DNA of 64,000 nt from Chondrosia reniformis (Eukaryota > Porifera > Demospongiae > Chondrillida > Chondrillidae): the NCBI GenBank assembly GCA_947172415.1, contig OX359201.1, positions 310,001 to 374,000 on the forward strand, written 5' to 3'. The position numbers and the translations under genes are program-made. Shown here piece after piece: positions 40,936-52,717 of this stretch; position 1 is the stretch's first letter, and every line of letters starts with the position of its first letter. Under the pieces are notes generated by a model, which was not told the DNA's origin, searched no databases, and was given only the letters and a program-made list of their open reading frames with translations.

Positions 40936-43900
40936 TCAAGTGCTCATATTCAAAAGAGCTGTAAACTTGTTCTCCAAGGTCACGCCCTCTGACTCCTCCC
41001 CTTCCGAGCTCTCTAACTGATCTTCACTGTCACTTGACTCTCTCTTAGCCGAGGAAGAAGAGGGAAGTCCCCTTTTCTGCAATTCTATCATGGCTTTGAC
41101 ATCTGGATGATCTTGTAGTTTGACTGGATGGAGAATAAAGTGGGTGTGGCTAAGAGGAGGGAATGGGTGTGGCTAAGAGGAGGGAATGGGTGTGGCTAAG
41201 AAGAGGGAATGGGTGTGGCTAAGAAGAGGGAATGGGTGTGGCTAAGAGGAGGGAATGAGTGTGGCTAAGAGGAGGGAATGGGTGTGGCTAAGAGGAGGGA
41301 ATGGGTGTGGCTAAGAGGAGGGAATGGGTGTGGCTAAGAGGAGGGAATGGGTGTGGCTAGTGGAAGAAACAGAGAGCTGAAGGTTAAACTTACTCACCTC
41401 TGTTTCTATGGAAACCATGAGGACTGATGTAAAAACATATTCTTCCATCACATGCCAATCTTAATAAACTGTTAGCTACAGTTGGGGGAGGAGGGAGTTG
41501 GGGGAGGAGGGAGTTGGGGCAAAGTTGAAGCTACAAAAGACTGAATGTAATGTCTCCTTCACCTGCTCTGTAGGTGTCGTATCTTGCTCCTTTAGCTGTA
41601 AAGTACTTTCTTACTACAGCCCACGCTACACAACATGTACCAAACACAAGTGACATCTACTGAACCCAACAATATCAAATAACCTACCATCACAGATATC
41701 CCATGCAGTCCACTTTTGATCTGTCATCCAATGACCTTTCACTGATGGATTCTTCACTGATGGATCCTTCACTGATGAATCTTTTGATATAGTCCCATGA
41801 GGATCATCTTGGTCTGGATGTACTAATCTCAATAGTGTTGTCATGGGAACACGTTCTGCAAGATAGCCTACGACACTGTAGGGTTCCCTAACTTGTGAAA
41901 TTGGGTAAATCCCTGTTAATACCTATTGGGAGGGACCAACACCTCAAACTTCCTTATAAGGCATGACCACACCCCCAGTCCTACCTGAAGCTGTCTCTCC
42001 ACAATGGAAGGGAAGACCAGTCCGGGACAGTCACACAAGACAACGGAGGGAGTGAGGTAGATGGTCTGAAAGTGCTTGGTGTGTCCTGGAGTACGGGACA
42101 CACTCACTGCCTATACAAGCAGGATCCATATTTATACACATATTACAGGCATATGTTTGTATAAATAGGTCTGCGTATCATAATAATAAACAATAATGGC
42201 TTCCCTATATAATTAAATTTCTCAGAAGTCATTATCTACATGTTATAATCCTATAATATAATTCTACATTATAATACCTTTTTTCCCAATATTCCATTAA
42301 TAATGGAAGACTTGCCAGCATTAGGATAACCTAGTGAGGATCAGAGGTGACACAATAGAACTTGCCTCTAAGAGAGAGAAAGAGGAATATATTTCATTTT
42401 CACTTACCAACCATTCCAATAGTAATTTCTGCTGAAGATGTGCTAGTCACATGATCATCATGTGACATGGATGCAGTTTCACTTTTCCTATCCAGCTTTA
42501 AAATAGAAGGTTCCAGTTTTGCTTCCCAATCTGAAAGATCTATATCTGAAATGGAAACACACAGTCATCACCTATGCTGTGATCATCATGTGATGATCAT
42601 GTGACCACACCCACCAGAACCAGAGTATATCTCAGTCACCACTTTAAACAGTTCCTTTGGTCCGACAGCAGACAATCTAAGTTTTCTTCTCTTAAACTTC
42701 AGGTGCACCTTAGCTTGCGGTTCAAGAGAGACCTCAGGATCCGGATGAGAGGTGAAGCAGATGACATGAAGAGATGGAAAGTATTCCTCAAAGTATTCTC
42801 TCCAAGCTACCACAACATCTGGTGGGACCAGATCAACCTATTACGGGACAGAGAGAAGGAGAATATTCACATGCAGTTTTATGAACAATAGGGGACTTCA
42901 AGAACTGAAGTTGATCTTTAAGTTTTGATATCACCATCATTTGACTCTGGTTTACCTCACTCACTCATGTCTCCTGAGGAACACAATGAGCTAATGGATG
43001 GACAAGTCAAAGTTCACCTGATGGGAACCAGAGTCTCCCCTTAGCATTAGTCTTAATTACAGTCAGGGAAGGGGGAACATTGTTTTGAGTGAAAACAGTC
43101 CCAAATTGCATCTAATAAAAGGTCCAAAATGCATGTCCGCAGACCCCCTAGTTTACTGCATGCTTTGCACACGGATACGTACTTGCCCCCCAATAATCCA
43201 TACCATCTCATTTGCCCCCCCCCCCCTTGGGCAAAAAGCTGAAAGAAACCCTGACAGTGTACATACTACATACCTTGTTCAACACGTACACAACTGGTTT
43301 TCCCAAATCTCTCTTTATATGTTCGTAGAGGTTCAGTGGAAAGTGAATAGGCTGAAAGGTCAAAGGACAAGCCATGTGACTCACATCACATGACAGTCAC
43401 ATGACCACCAACTCACAGCAAACCTAACATCTCCAATGATACAGATAATGTTGGAACGTTCTAGAACTCTCCACAACTGCCTCCAAGTCTACACAACAAA
43501 GTGTCAATAGGGTGAATAAGGTCACATGATCATCACATGATCACCAGTCCATCCAGTGCATGCGTGACTGTACCAACCTCGAGGTTGTGTTCAAAGTAGC
43601 TCAGTTGAGCTCCATGCCAATGTTGTCCAAAACTCCATGAATGAATGCGCTCAAGATATTTCTCAAAGTACATTCTCTCCCGCTGTTCCACATCTTCCTT
43701 TGTATCTGATCCACTCCACATTGGTCTCTTGGGAATGTCCAGCTCACGAATATGAATTGGAGGGAATGAATGGCCTGGACATTGCCATGGTAACAAGTCC
43801 ACCAAAGGGTAAAAGTCAAGTACACAATATTCCGTCTCTTCCTCTGGTAGAGGTTTTAGAATGTTCCGTTTTGCTTTCAACTTTCGTTTTTCCAATTCTG

Positions 43901-44315
43901 CCTCAGATTCCACTTCAAAATGTAATTTATATCTAATCCACATCAAAGAATATTAATATTATTCATATGGGCTAGCTTATAGTATAAACTTATCTAACCT
44001 GTTGGGGTCATGTCCCTGTCTCTTTACTGGTTGTTCATGAAGTTTAGCCACTACTACGGGCTTCGTTTCTTTGCGAGTTTCATCGCTACTTCCATCCTCA
44101 CTTGATGTATTCTCTTCAGAAGCTGATCATGTAAATTAATAAAAATTAACATAATTTATTAGAAAATTAACATTTAGAGTTGTTAATTGGATAGTGTACC
44201 GTATCTACTTACCTTCCTGCTTCTCGTCCAACCTTTCAATTTGTTTCTTTCTCTCTTTCTTAGCTTGTAGCTGCTGTTTCTTTTGTTTTCCACTAAATGG
44301 CTTTTTCCGTGGCAT
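40936..44315 (-). CDS. GNL1: GNL1, circularly permuted GTPase
   Basis: MMR1/HSR1 family GTP-binding protein of the nucleus or nucleolus, related to ribosome biogenesis GTPases. The ATG at 44315 gives MPRKKPFSGKQKKQQLQAK, almost the same as the vertebrate N-terminus. Downstream come YKLHFEVESEAELEKRKLKA and the segment LSYFEHNLE. The permuted GTPase motif order is visible: G4 spans an intron (YVLNK then VDLVPPDVV, around 43280 and 42830). G1 follows (GYPNAGKSSIING, about 42300-42340), then SVSRTPGHTKHFQTIYLTPS and G3 CDCPGLVFPS (about 41990-42110). Next are the family motif WTAWDICD (about 41690) and an acidic Ser/Glu-rich tail ending at 40936. The start lies 160 bp from the CIMIP2 start on the other strand. 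Confidence 0.93.
41140..41360. repeat. 23-bp tandem repeat in a GNL1 intron
   Basis: About nine copies of AAGAGGAGGGAATGGGTGTG plus GCT, in the intron before the last coding exon. Confidence 0.9.
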
Positions 44316-44475
44316 ATTCGTTTGCGTTTCATCTGCGCTATAAAACGTTTAAATTTATTCAAAGTACCAATTACGTTGCTAGGCAACAAGTCTTTTCAGA
44401 GTTGGGTGTGGTCCGGCCAATAGAATTGCAGAAACTATTCTACAGCAAATCAGTCGATCATCAAAATAGTGCAAG
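44316..44475. promoter_or_regulatory. Bidirectional GNL1/CIMIP2 promoter region
   Basis: The two start codons diverge with only 160 bp between them, so both promoters must overlap here. CCAAT-type words occur (GGCCAATAGA near 44415 and ACCAATTACG near 44367). No TATA box is obvious. Confidence 0.5.
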
Positions 44476-45732
44476 ATGAACCAGGGAAAGAAATCTACTC
44501 TCATGACACCAGATCCTTACCATATTCCAGGGTAAGAAGGGTTAAAGATTACTTTAACTTGAACGATTAACTGATTCTCTTCTCTTCTCTTTCCAGCTAT
44601 CTCGGGTACGTTCCTCAGTGCAAGTACAGGATCGGCAACACTTTTGGATCAATTACTCACGAGCTCCTTACAGATAACAACGTCTCCTGTTCTGGTAATC
44701 CAGTCCTTGGTGACACGTCCGCCACTCGCTCTCCTCCCGCCAAGACTAAGGAGGACTTTCAAAGAAGCCAGGTCTACACAAAGACCAGAAGTTGGGGCAA
44801 CCAGAAATACGTTCCCCAAATGGTTCCCGGCTACACAGGTAAGGAATCTTATTGCGAATCAGTGAATGTCTTTAATCGCCTTACTCGTTCTTGCAGGATA
44901 CATTCCTCAGGGATTGAACCACTTTGGGTCGCGTTATGCTGAAATCTGCCACAATGCCGTGAGCAGTTTTGATACAGATCAGAAGAAGCACGAAGCTCTG
45001 GCAAACGATATTCGCACTTTGAACAGGCTGCAAGCAGACCCGAACGCCAGACCTTACGCAACAATGGCGCAGAACACCACGCCCCTGAAGCCTATAGCAG
45101 ATAAGGCCAAACCGTATCTCCCCGGATACGCGAAGCAGCACTCAATTTCCCCTTTCTACATGCCTGACAACCATCCCCAGCAGTACTTTCTGGCTGGATA
45201 CACCGGATTTGTGCCCAAGGCTCGCAAGTTCTTTGGCCAAAGCTATCCCAGCATCACCTCCCAGGCTCTGCAGGCTCATAAGGGTGATCAGGAGAGGCTG
45301 TCCAGGACCTGGAACGACCCTGTCACCGTCTTCAAGTCCAACGAGAAGAAGTTCCAGACCTCCACCATCTACCCGACCAACACTGGACTGGTCCCCCACT
45401 ACACCGGACACATCCCAGGTACGTGTGCTTGTAACTTGTTCACTACTTAAGAATAGCCTAAACAATCATTTCATTCTAAAATGTGTATAAATATATACCA
45501 ACCAACAATGAGTGTATTATGATTGCAATGTGGAAAAAGTTGATATATACAAAACTGTATCCTCATCCATAGTTCAATGGGTTTTCCCCAAGTACTAAGT
45601 CTAGAAAAAAAGTCTTCATTGTTTTGTTTCAAAACTTTACATGTTTTTTTACTCTTTGCAGACCAAAAGTTCAAATTTGGAACTACCTTTGGAAGCAGCA
45701 CAAGAGCTGCCGTGTCACAAATTACCAATTAA
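44476..45732 (+). CDS. CIMIP2: Ciliary microtubule inner protein 2 (FAM166 family)
   Basis: FAM166/CIMIP2 proteins sit inside ciliary doublet microtubules. Four phase-consistent exons are 44476-44531, 44597-44838, 44897-45418 and 45662-45732, giving about 296 residues. The repeated family motif P-x-Y-x-G-Y-x-G-x-x-P is clear: DPYHIPGYLGYVPQ, VPGYTGYIPQ, LAGYTGFVPKAR and VPHYTGHIP. The C-terminus FKFGTTFGSSTRAAVSQ repeats the motif that follows the first copy (RIGNTFGSITHEL). Which of the vertebrate paralogues A, B or C it matches best cannot be decided by eye. It converges with SPATA20. Confidence 0.87.
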
Positions 45733-45907
45733 ATGACTTTTGAACCTCAAAATTTATTTTCTTAAAATGTAAATACACACTTTTCCAAAATTATAATTGT
45801 CAAGTTTAAATGAAAAAAGTGCAAACGTGCAAATTCCAGAGTGTGAATTGATACATCAACATACATGTACTAGTCCGTGATGATCCTTCACTACTTAATG
45901 GTACCAG

Positions 45908-48900
45908 TTAGTGTCTGGTGCCGAGAAGAGATTTAAGCTCCTCTGTAGAAGTCACAGGAGCTTGACAAGTAAAGTTGCTGCAGACATAGGCGGCTGGCTT
46001 TCCATCCACTTGTACCATCTCCTTCAAAACTGGCAGCCATTTTGTAAGCGGGGTGTCACTTCCATCATTGACAATCAGGCACCTTGATGGAATGTAAAAG
46101 CTGTTGACACAATCAATCAGCTCATCAGTTCTCTTTTCACCTTTGGCTCCACAGATGATCACCTAAAGAGACGGACACAATTAACGTATTGCAATAGTGA
46201 ATGTAGACATGCAGTTTGACAAGAAGGTAAGATACATCATCAAAAATGCCATGGTATACTAGAGTGTGCATCCTAGTTTATTGAGACTCAGCAACAATTG
46301 TATTTAAAAACAAATTGAACGTTTCAACCCGGAGGTCTTCATTCTTTTTTAAATACAATTGTTGCTGAGTCTCAATAAATCAGGATACTCATTATGAACG
46401 CAACAAAAACCCCTTATCACTTCATACTAGAGTATAGAAGATCTGTATATTTTTTTATTTTTCACTTTTTCAAGTCAACCGCATCTTCATATGCACAAAA
46501 AATGAGCCATTTCAAATAAACTATAGTAGTCATGAATAATTATAATCTTTCCTAAAACTATGAATATAATTAAATCAGGCTAGCTGGTAAATGCTATGCC
46601 CGGCTGACATACTTGAGGAGGTGGTTTGATGTGGTCCATGTAAGCCTCACAAAGCTTACACAATGCGGCTGGAAACTTATTTAACATTCCTTTGAAAGCA
46701 GATATTATCATTTTAGATTTGTCAGTGAAGTCTTGTGATCCAGTTATCATTCCCAATTTAAAAAGATTCAAAGCTGAAATGGAATTGGGACTGGGCTCAG
46801 CACCGTCTTGTTCTATAGTATATATAGACACGCATAGTACAGTCATGTGCTTGTCATGTGACTTGCAAGAAATTGAAATAATTCTCAAAGCATTAAGTGT
46901 GTATAGTACAACAAGTCCCTCTGGAGAAGGCTACCTTCTTTCATTCTGAGCAGTATGGTTGGGTCTGAGGCTGTGTTATTATAGAGACCGCCATTGTCCT
47001 GGTCCCAGAAGAGATCCAGCTGCTTTAGTTGAATCTGATTGGCCAGCTCCACCCACTGGACATCTTGAGTTGTGTCAAACAGGTCCAGGAGACCGCACAC
47101 ATAATTGGCATAGTCATCAGCAAATCCTTCAACTGAACCAACAGACAGAAGTCTAGTGGAGAGGGATAGAGGGAGGGATAAATAAAGAAGAAGAAAGAGG
47201 GATAGAGAGAGCGGTAAATAAAGAAGAAGAAAGAGGGATAGAGAGAGCGGTAAATAAAGAAGAAGAAAGAGGGATAGGAGAGAGGTAAATAAAGAGGATG
47301 AGAAATAAATAGAAAGGGGAGGGAGGCTATGGAGAGAGAGAGTAAATAGGTTACCCTTCCTTGTCTCTATATGCATTCCTAAACAGCAGTCCTGCACTAT
47401 TGTAGAGATGGGTCTTGATAAACATAGCCGTCTTGACTGCTCTGTCTGTGTAAGACTGATTATTCAGTACTGAACCAGCTTTGGCAAACGCTGATATGGC
47501 CATTCCTGTGAAGACACAAGTGGGTGGAACCACTAGCTATAATTAAGAGGGATTTCCTCACCATTCCATGAGGTCATTATTTTGTCATCTCTGTGCGGTC
47601 GTGGTCTCTTCTCCCTCTGTTTGTAGAGCACCCTCTTACAGTCTCTCAAGATGGTCCGGGCCTGCTCCTCTGTGAGGTGGAACTTGGCAGCTGTTTCTTC
47701 CAAACTGTTGTGACAAATTAGTACATTCAGACCAGTAAGCTCTCCATGTGGATCCTGGGGGTGGAGTCGGGAAATAATTATAGGTGCATCCTCACTCCAT
47801 GCTGCAATACCTGCTGCGGCATCACGTTTCCATCCTCTTTGATTCCAAAATGGCTGACAATAAAGTCCCCTTGGGTCTGGCTAGCTCCTCCCGGGAGGTG
47901 GTCCTTCAGGAGCTCTTGAACCTCTTTAGCTGACCATACACAGAAGGCTCCTTCACGCTTCTGTTTGTCCCCAACTTTAGGCAAGGAATCAGCATCCTCT
48001 CCCGAGTAAAACCCTCCATCCTAAAGATATAGAGGAACAGGATAAGAATAGAGAGGATTCATTTTTATATGCTTTACAGTCACCATGGTTACCTGATCTC
48101 CAAGGTCTCGTGTCATGTATAACAAAATGTCTTCCACAATCTCCTTATACAATGGGTCTTTGGTAATCTGTACGCACATTTATATGCAAGGTACGTATAT
48201 ATACCAACGATAGCAAATATACAAGCCTACAGAATTGAGTAAAGTAAATGTACCATTCAGAAGGTATACGTATATGCATACGCAGAATTAATTGGAATAT
48301 ATATGGTCAAAACTATTTGACCACACCCACCTGATCCCACCCACCTTATATGCCACACCCACCTGATATGCTTCTGTGTATGTTACTGCCAGTTGGGCCT
48401 GGTCGTTGAGCATCTTCTCAAAGTGAGGGACGTGCCAGGTCCTATCGGTGGAGTAGCGGTGGAATCCCTGGGAGACGTGGTCGTGGATGCCTCCCTTGGA
48501 CATGCACTGTAGAGTGAAGAGGGCACTCTCCAGGGCTGAAGCAGAGAGGGGATTTCCCTTCAAGTGTACATGGCCCTTCATCAAGAAGGTCAAGATACCT
48601 GCGCACAACATACAACAAACCATACACCTACACACACAGAGAGAGAACTGACACAACTGACACAACTCAGGAGGAGAATATACAACATAATAAATATGCT
48701 AAAATTACAAAACTAGAATAGGTAGTAATGTAATATTTATGGAATAGGTAAGTATGTAATGGCAATCTAAAATTACAAAACTCTAGTTAATACATCTATC
48801 ATGAGATGCACATTGAAGACTGAACATGCTCAAGGGGAACATTATCTGGGAAGTCAAGCCAAGTCAAGCATCTAACTTGAACTTTAGCCACAAATTACTA

Positions 48901-50422
48901 TTCTAGTTAAATGCAGTTCATGTGAGCCTACTTGGTTGAGGAAACTTTGGAGCGGCTCCAAATCCTCCATACTGCTTGTCAAACTTTTTGACCAGAGTGT
49001 CACAGCCCTTATCAATGCAGTCTGGTTGGGGAAGGTCTTGTAGAGTTGCTTTACTGGACTGGACAGCAAACTCTCTCAAAACATCAATAATTTGACTTCC
49101 TTTGGCCTTCAACAATTCTGGGTTCTCATGCCACTACATAAATATAAGAAATTAGTCACATGACAGTCACATGACTGTGACACACCTGTATAGTACCTGT
49201 TTATTGATGGCCCTCAAAATGGTTGAAAAGCTTGGTGAAGAAATACTCTCTTGAGGTGGAAAGTAAGTTCCTCCAAAAAAGGGTTTCAGATCTGGTGTCA
49301 GAAACACACTCATTGGCCATCCTCCTCCGCCCTGGGTGGCTTGAATAAATGTCATATAGACCCTGTCCACATCTGGACGTTCCTCACGGTCGACCTTGAT
49401 ACTTATGAAGTGGTTGTTTAGGATGGCGCCCACAGCCTCGTCTTCAAAGGACTCTCTCTCCATAACGTGACACCAGTGACAGGTCGAGTAGCCAACTGTG
49501 AAGAGAGGACAGAAACACCTGACCATCCCTATACCAGGTCACCTGACCCATCCCTATACCAGGGCACCTGACCATCCCTATACCAGGTCACCTGACCATC
49601 CCTATACCAGGGCACCTGACCATCCCTATACCAGGTCACCTGACCCATCCCTATACCAGGGCACCTGACCATCCCTATACCTGGGCACCTGACCATTCCT
49701 ATACCAGGTCACCTGACCATCCCTATACCAGGTCACCTGACCATCCCTATACCAGGTCACCTGACCATCCCTATACCAGGGCACCTGACCATTCCTATAC
49801 CAGGTCACCTGACCATCCCTATACCAGGTCACCTGACCATCCCTATACCAGGTCACCTGACCATCCCTATACCAGGTCACCTGACCATCCCTATACCAGG
49901 TCACCTGACCATTCCTATACCAGGTCACCTGACCATCCCTATACCAGGGCACCTGACCATCCCTATACCAGGGTACCTGACCATCCCTATACCAGGGCAC
50001 CTGACCATCCCTATACCAGGTCACCTGACCCATCCCTATACCAGGTCACCTGACCATCCCTATACCAGGTCACCTGACCATCCCTATACCAGGTCACCTG
50101 ACCATCCCTATACCTGGGTGAGGGCACCTGACCATCCCTATACCAGGGCACCTGGGTGGAGTCACTAACCTGATAGGAATATCGGCTTATTCTCCTGTTT
50201 GGCTCGCTGTATCGCCTCGCTCCCCCACGGATACCAGTCCACTGGATTACTGGCGTGTTGGAGGAGGTATGGCGACTTCTCCTCGGAAAGACGATTCAAC
50301 TTTTTCCCGCCCTCTGCCATGGCTCTAGTACTCAGCGAATTAAAGTAGACTTGTCCAACAAAGCGAACGGGGACCTTTAATCTCAAACTGGCTATATTTA
50401 GAGCAACTTTAAAATTTACCAT
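45908..50422 (-). CDS. SPATA20: SPATA20 (thioredoxin-fold DUF255 protein)
   Basis: Large conserved protein with an N-terminal thioredoxin-like domain and a C-terminal alpha/alpha toroid resembling glycosidases. The biochemical role is poorly known. The ATG at 50422 gives [20 protein letters not shown], a basic, acid-free N-terminus that could be a mitochondrial presequence. Exon 50170-50422 has [19 protein letters not shown]. Exon 49197-49495 has the redox motif [10 protein letters not shown] and [14 protein letters not shown], then [19 protein letters not shown]. Later exons give [39 protein letters not shown] and MLNDQAQLA, typical of the family. The final exon region (45908-46160) ends with [19 protein letters not shown]. 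Exon ends in the middle were not all checked. One intron carries a 24-bp minisatellite. Confidence 0.92.
46277..46379. repeat. 33-bp perfect inverted repeat (hairpin, MITE-like)
   Basis: Arms 46277-46309 and 46347-46379 are exact reverse complements (TTTATTGAGACTCAGCAACA...). The similarity extends a few bases outward with mismatches. The spacer is 37 bp. It lies in a SPATA20 intron. Confidence 0.8.
47160..47300. repeat. 33-bp tandem repeat in a SPATA20 intron
   Basis: About four units containing AAGAAGAAAGAGGGATAGAG and GCGGTAAATA. Confidence 0.85.
49505..50160. repeat. 24-bp minisatellite, about 27 copies, in the first SPATA20 intron
   Basis: Array of CCAGGTCACCTGACCATCCC plus TATA. It fills nearly the whole intron between the first exon and the CHWC-encoding exon. 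Each unit holds the palindromic word GGTCACCTGACC, so the transcript could fold on itself. Confidence 0.95.
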
Positions 50423-51072
50423 TTAATAGCCTTCCAGTAAGCTATTGATAGCTCAACCACAAGCCTTTCCCATTTCAGCTTTTCCTCATTACAATAATGG
50501 CAAAGTCATCTATTTGTCAAATAACTATATAATCTAGCGAGTTCAGTAAACATAAATAGTCATTGATATGCGGATGGTCCCATAAGATCACTATATATGT
50601 TAACGTATAGTGACAGATAGGGCAAATTATTATATAGTGACCATCAAAATTTCAAAAACTGTTTGGACATGTCCGTGAATGCTAAAACCAAGTATTAGCT
50701 TTATATCCCTTCATTTATTAGAGGTACAGAATTGATTAAGCATCAGCAGACCTTTTTTGGCTTAAGCATCGGCATAGGGCATGTATAGGGCAAATTATAT
50801 ATGTTCATCGAATAACTGTTCTGGACACGTTAGATACATAGCTGTGAATGCACACCAAGTATTAGCTTCATATCTCTTCATTTGACAGAGTTACAGAACT
50901 AAATGTACAGTATACTTAGTAACCATGGTTACCTTAGTGAATATGGCCGCCGTCCAAACATTTTATCATACCAAAGACTGATCAGCACTTTGAAGGGTGT
51001 GCGAATAAGACGTAAAGTGATATTTGAGAAAATTGTCTCGTTAAACTTACTTGCGTTCATCTGACACGAACA
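50423..51072. promoter_or_regulatory. Divergent intergenic region between SPATA20 and the STKLD1-like gene
   Basis: 650 bp of mostly AT-rich sequence between two divergent start codons. Both promoters should lie here. A word near AAGTATTAGCTTTATATC occurs twice (about 50690 and 50865) within two related stretches, suggesting a small duplication. No coding sequence is seen. Confidence 0.45.
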
Positions 51073-52680
51073 ATGGAAAAGTACAAGGTAGCTAACTTTA
51101 TAACATTTGGCAGGAATAAATTTAACATTTGAATTTATCAAAACATGTAAATACATACTTATTTTGAAATCAAGCTGAACGTATACGTACTTACATACCT
51201 AAAAGTTATGATACCAAAAAGTATCTGTTCCATTTTGGCTGTGTGTCGAGTAGGTTTTAAAGAAACTTGGAAGTGGTTCGCAAGGAACAGTCTTTCTAGT
51301 GGAGATGATTGGAGACGGAAGGAAATATGTGATGAAACAGGTATAGAACAGTATTCCATGGTTATTGCATAAATTCCTATATTACTGCAGTTTATTACAA
51401 CATGATAATAATCACATGACATGATGACCCTTGAAGTAACATTGTCACAATCTTATTTCCTAATGAGGGCAAAGTTGATGGCACGACTCTTTAAAGAGGT
51501 TGTGCATGCTGTTACGTATGTGTAAGTTGTCACATATTTTAATGTTCAGTTGGTCGTCCCAGCTATCATGAATTGTGTACCGCTCTCCTTTCATCTTATC
51601 AGCTAGCGGACAGGCACCCAGACCTTGTTTATCCAATGAATTGTGTCCGCAGTGTTAGAGTGTCAATATTGACATAGTGCTACATGTTTGTTCAACCAAC
51701 TGTAGATTGAATGCAGCGATGAAAGGGAGGCCAGGAGAGCCTATAATGAGGTACGTGCGTAGATCTCCATGGTAACATACCTACTGATATCATTATATGG
51801 TAGTAAGTTACAGTATTGTATGAGATTTATGATTATGCAAATTTGGTATAATTAATTTTGTTCAAAATTCATATTTATTTGAATAATGTTCGCTTCTTGT
51901 TAAAGAAAAGTATCGCTAGTTACTTGCCAACACCTTATCTCTGCAGGCAAAGGCTTTGAGAGAACTGCAACATCCAAATGTGTGTCAGTACAGGGAGCTC
52001 TGTGTTACCTGGGACAAGCAGGTATGCACGCACGTATACACACATTGCTATATACGTATGTAGTTGTATGTACATACGTACATATTGGTGTACATTGATA
52101 TCTATTTTATATTTATATTAATGGTGAGCATAGCTTTAATATAAATGATGTGTCCTGTTGTTAGACGGAGTCAATGCTGGTGTGCATTGTGATGGAGTAC
52201 TACGAGTTTGGGGACCTGGGAAGGGCCGTCAGAAAGAGGAGGGGCAAGGGGGAGCATGTTGAGGAACTGGTAAGGTAACCTTAAGCCACTGATTGAGGTG
52301 CCTAGGAATTATAACTTGCGACACTAAATATTATGTAAGGTACTAGAGACTTGATGTGGACACCAAATATTGTAAGATACTCTCTGTAAAGTACTAGAGC
52401 AGGAGATGTCAGTTTCTAATATTTAACCTTCTGTTACTGGTTCATATGTGGTATACATATAGTGTTGAGATCTGAAACATTGAGGAAATGATGGACGTGA
52501 GAGGGAAACATAATTAGGAAGGACATGAAAATTAATATTACGTAACATATTAAGTAGCTAATTCTACTAACCATACGTTAAGAATACTATTTCTCTTGTC
52601 AGATCTCCCTCCCCCTCTCCTTTTCTCTCTCCTGTGTGTCTAAATCTTTTCTTAGCTCTGCCACCATTCAGTGAGCTCAG

Positions 52681-52717
<37 letters not shown>

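Noticed and set aside
49626-50033. WYRDGQVT repeat protein
   Set aside because: 24-bp intronic minisatellite of SPATA20.
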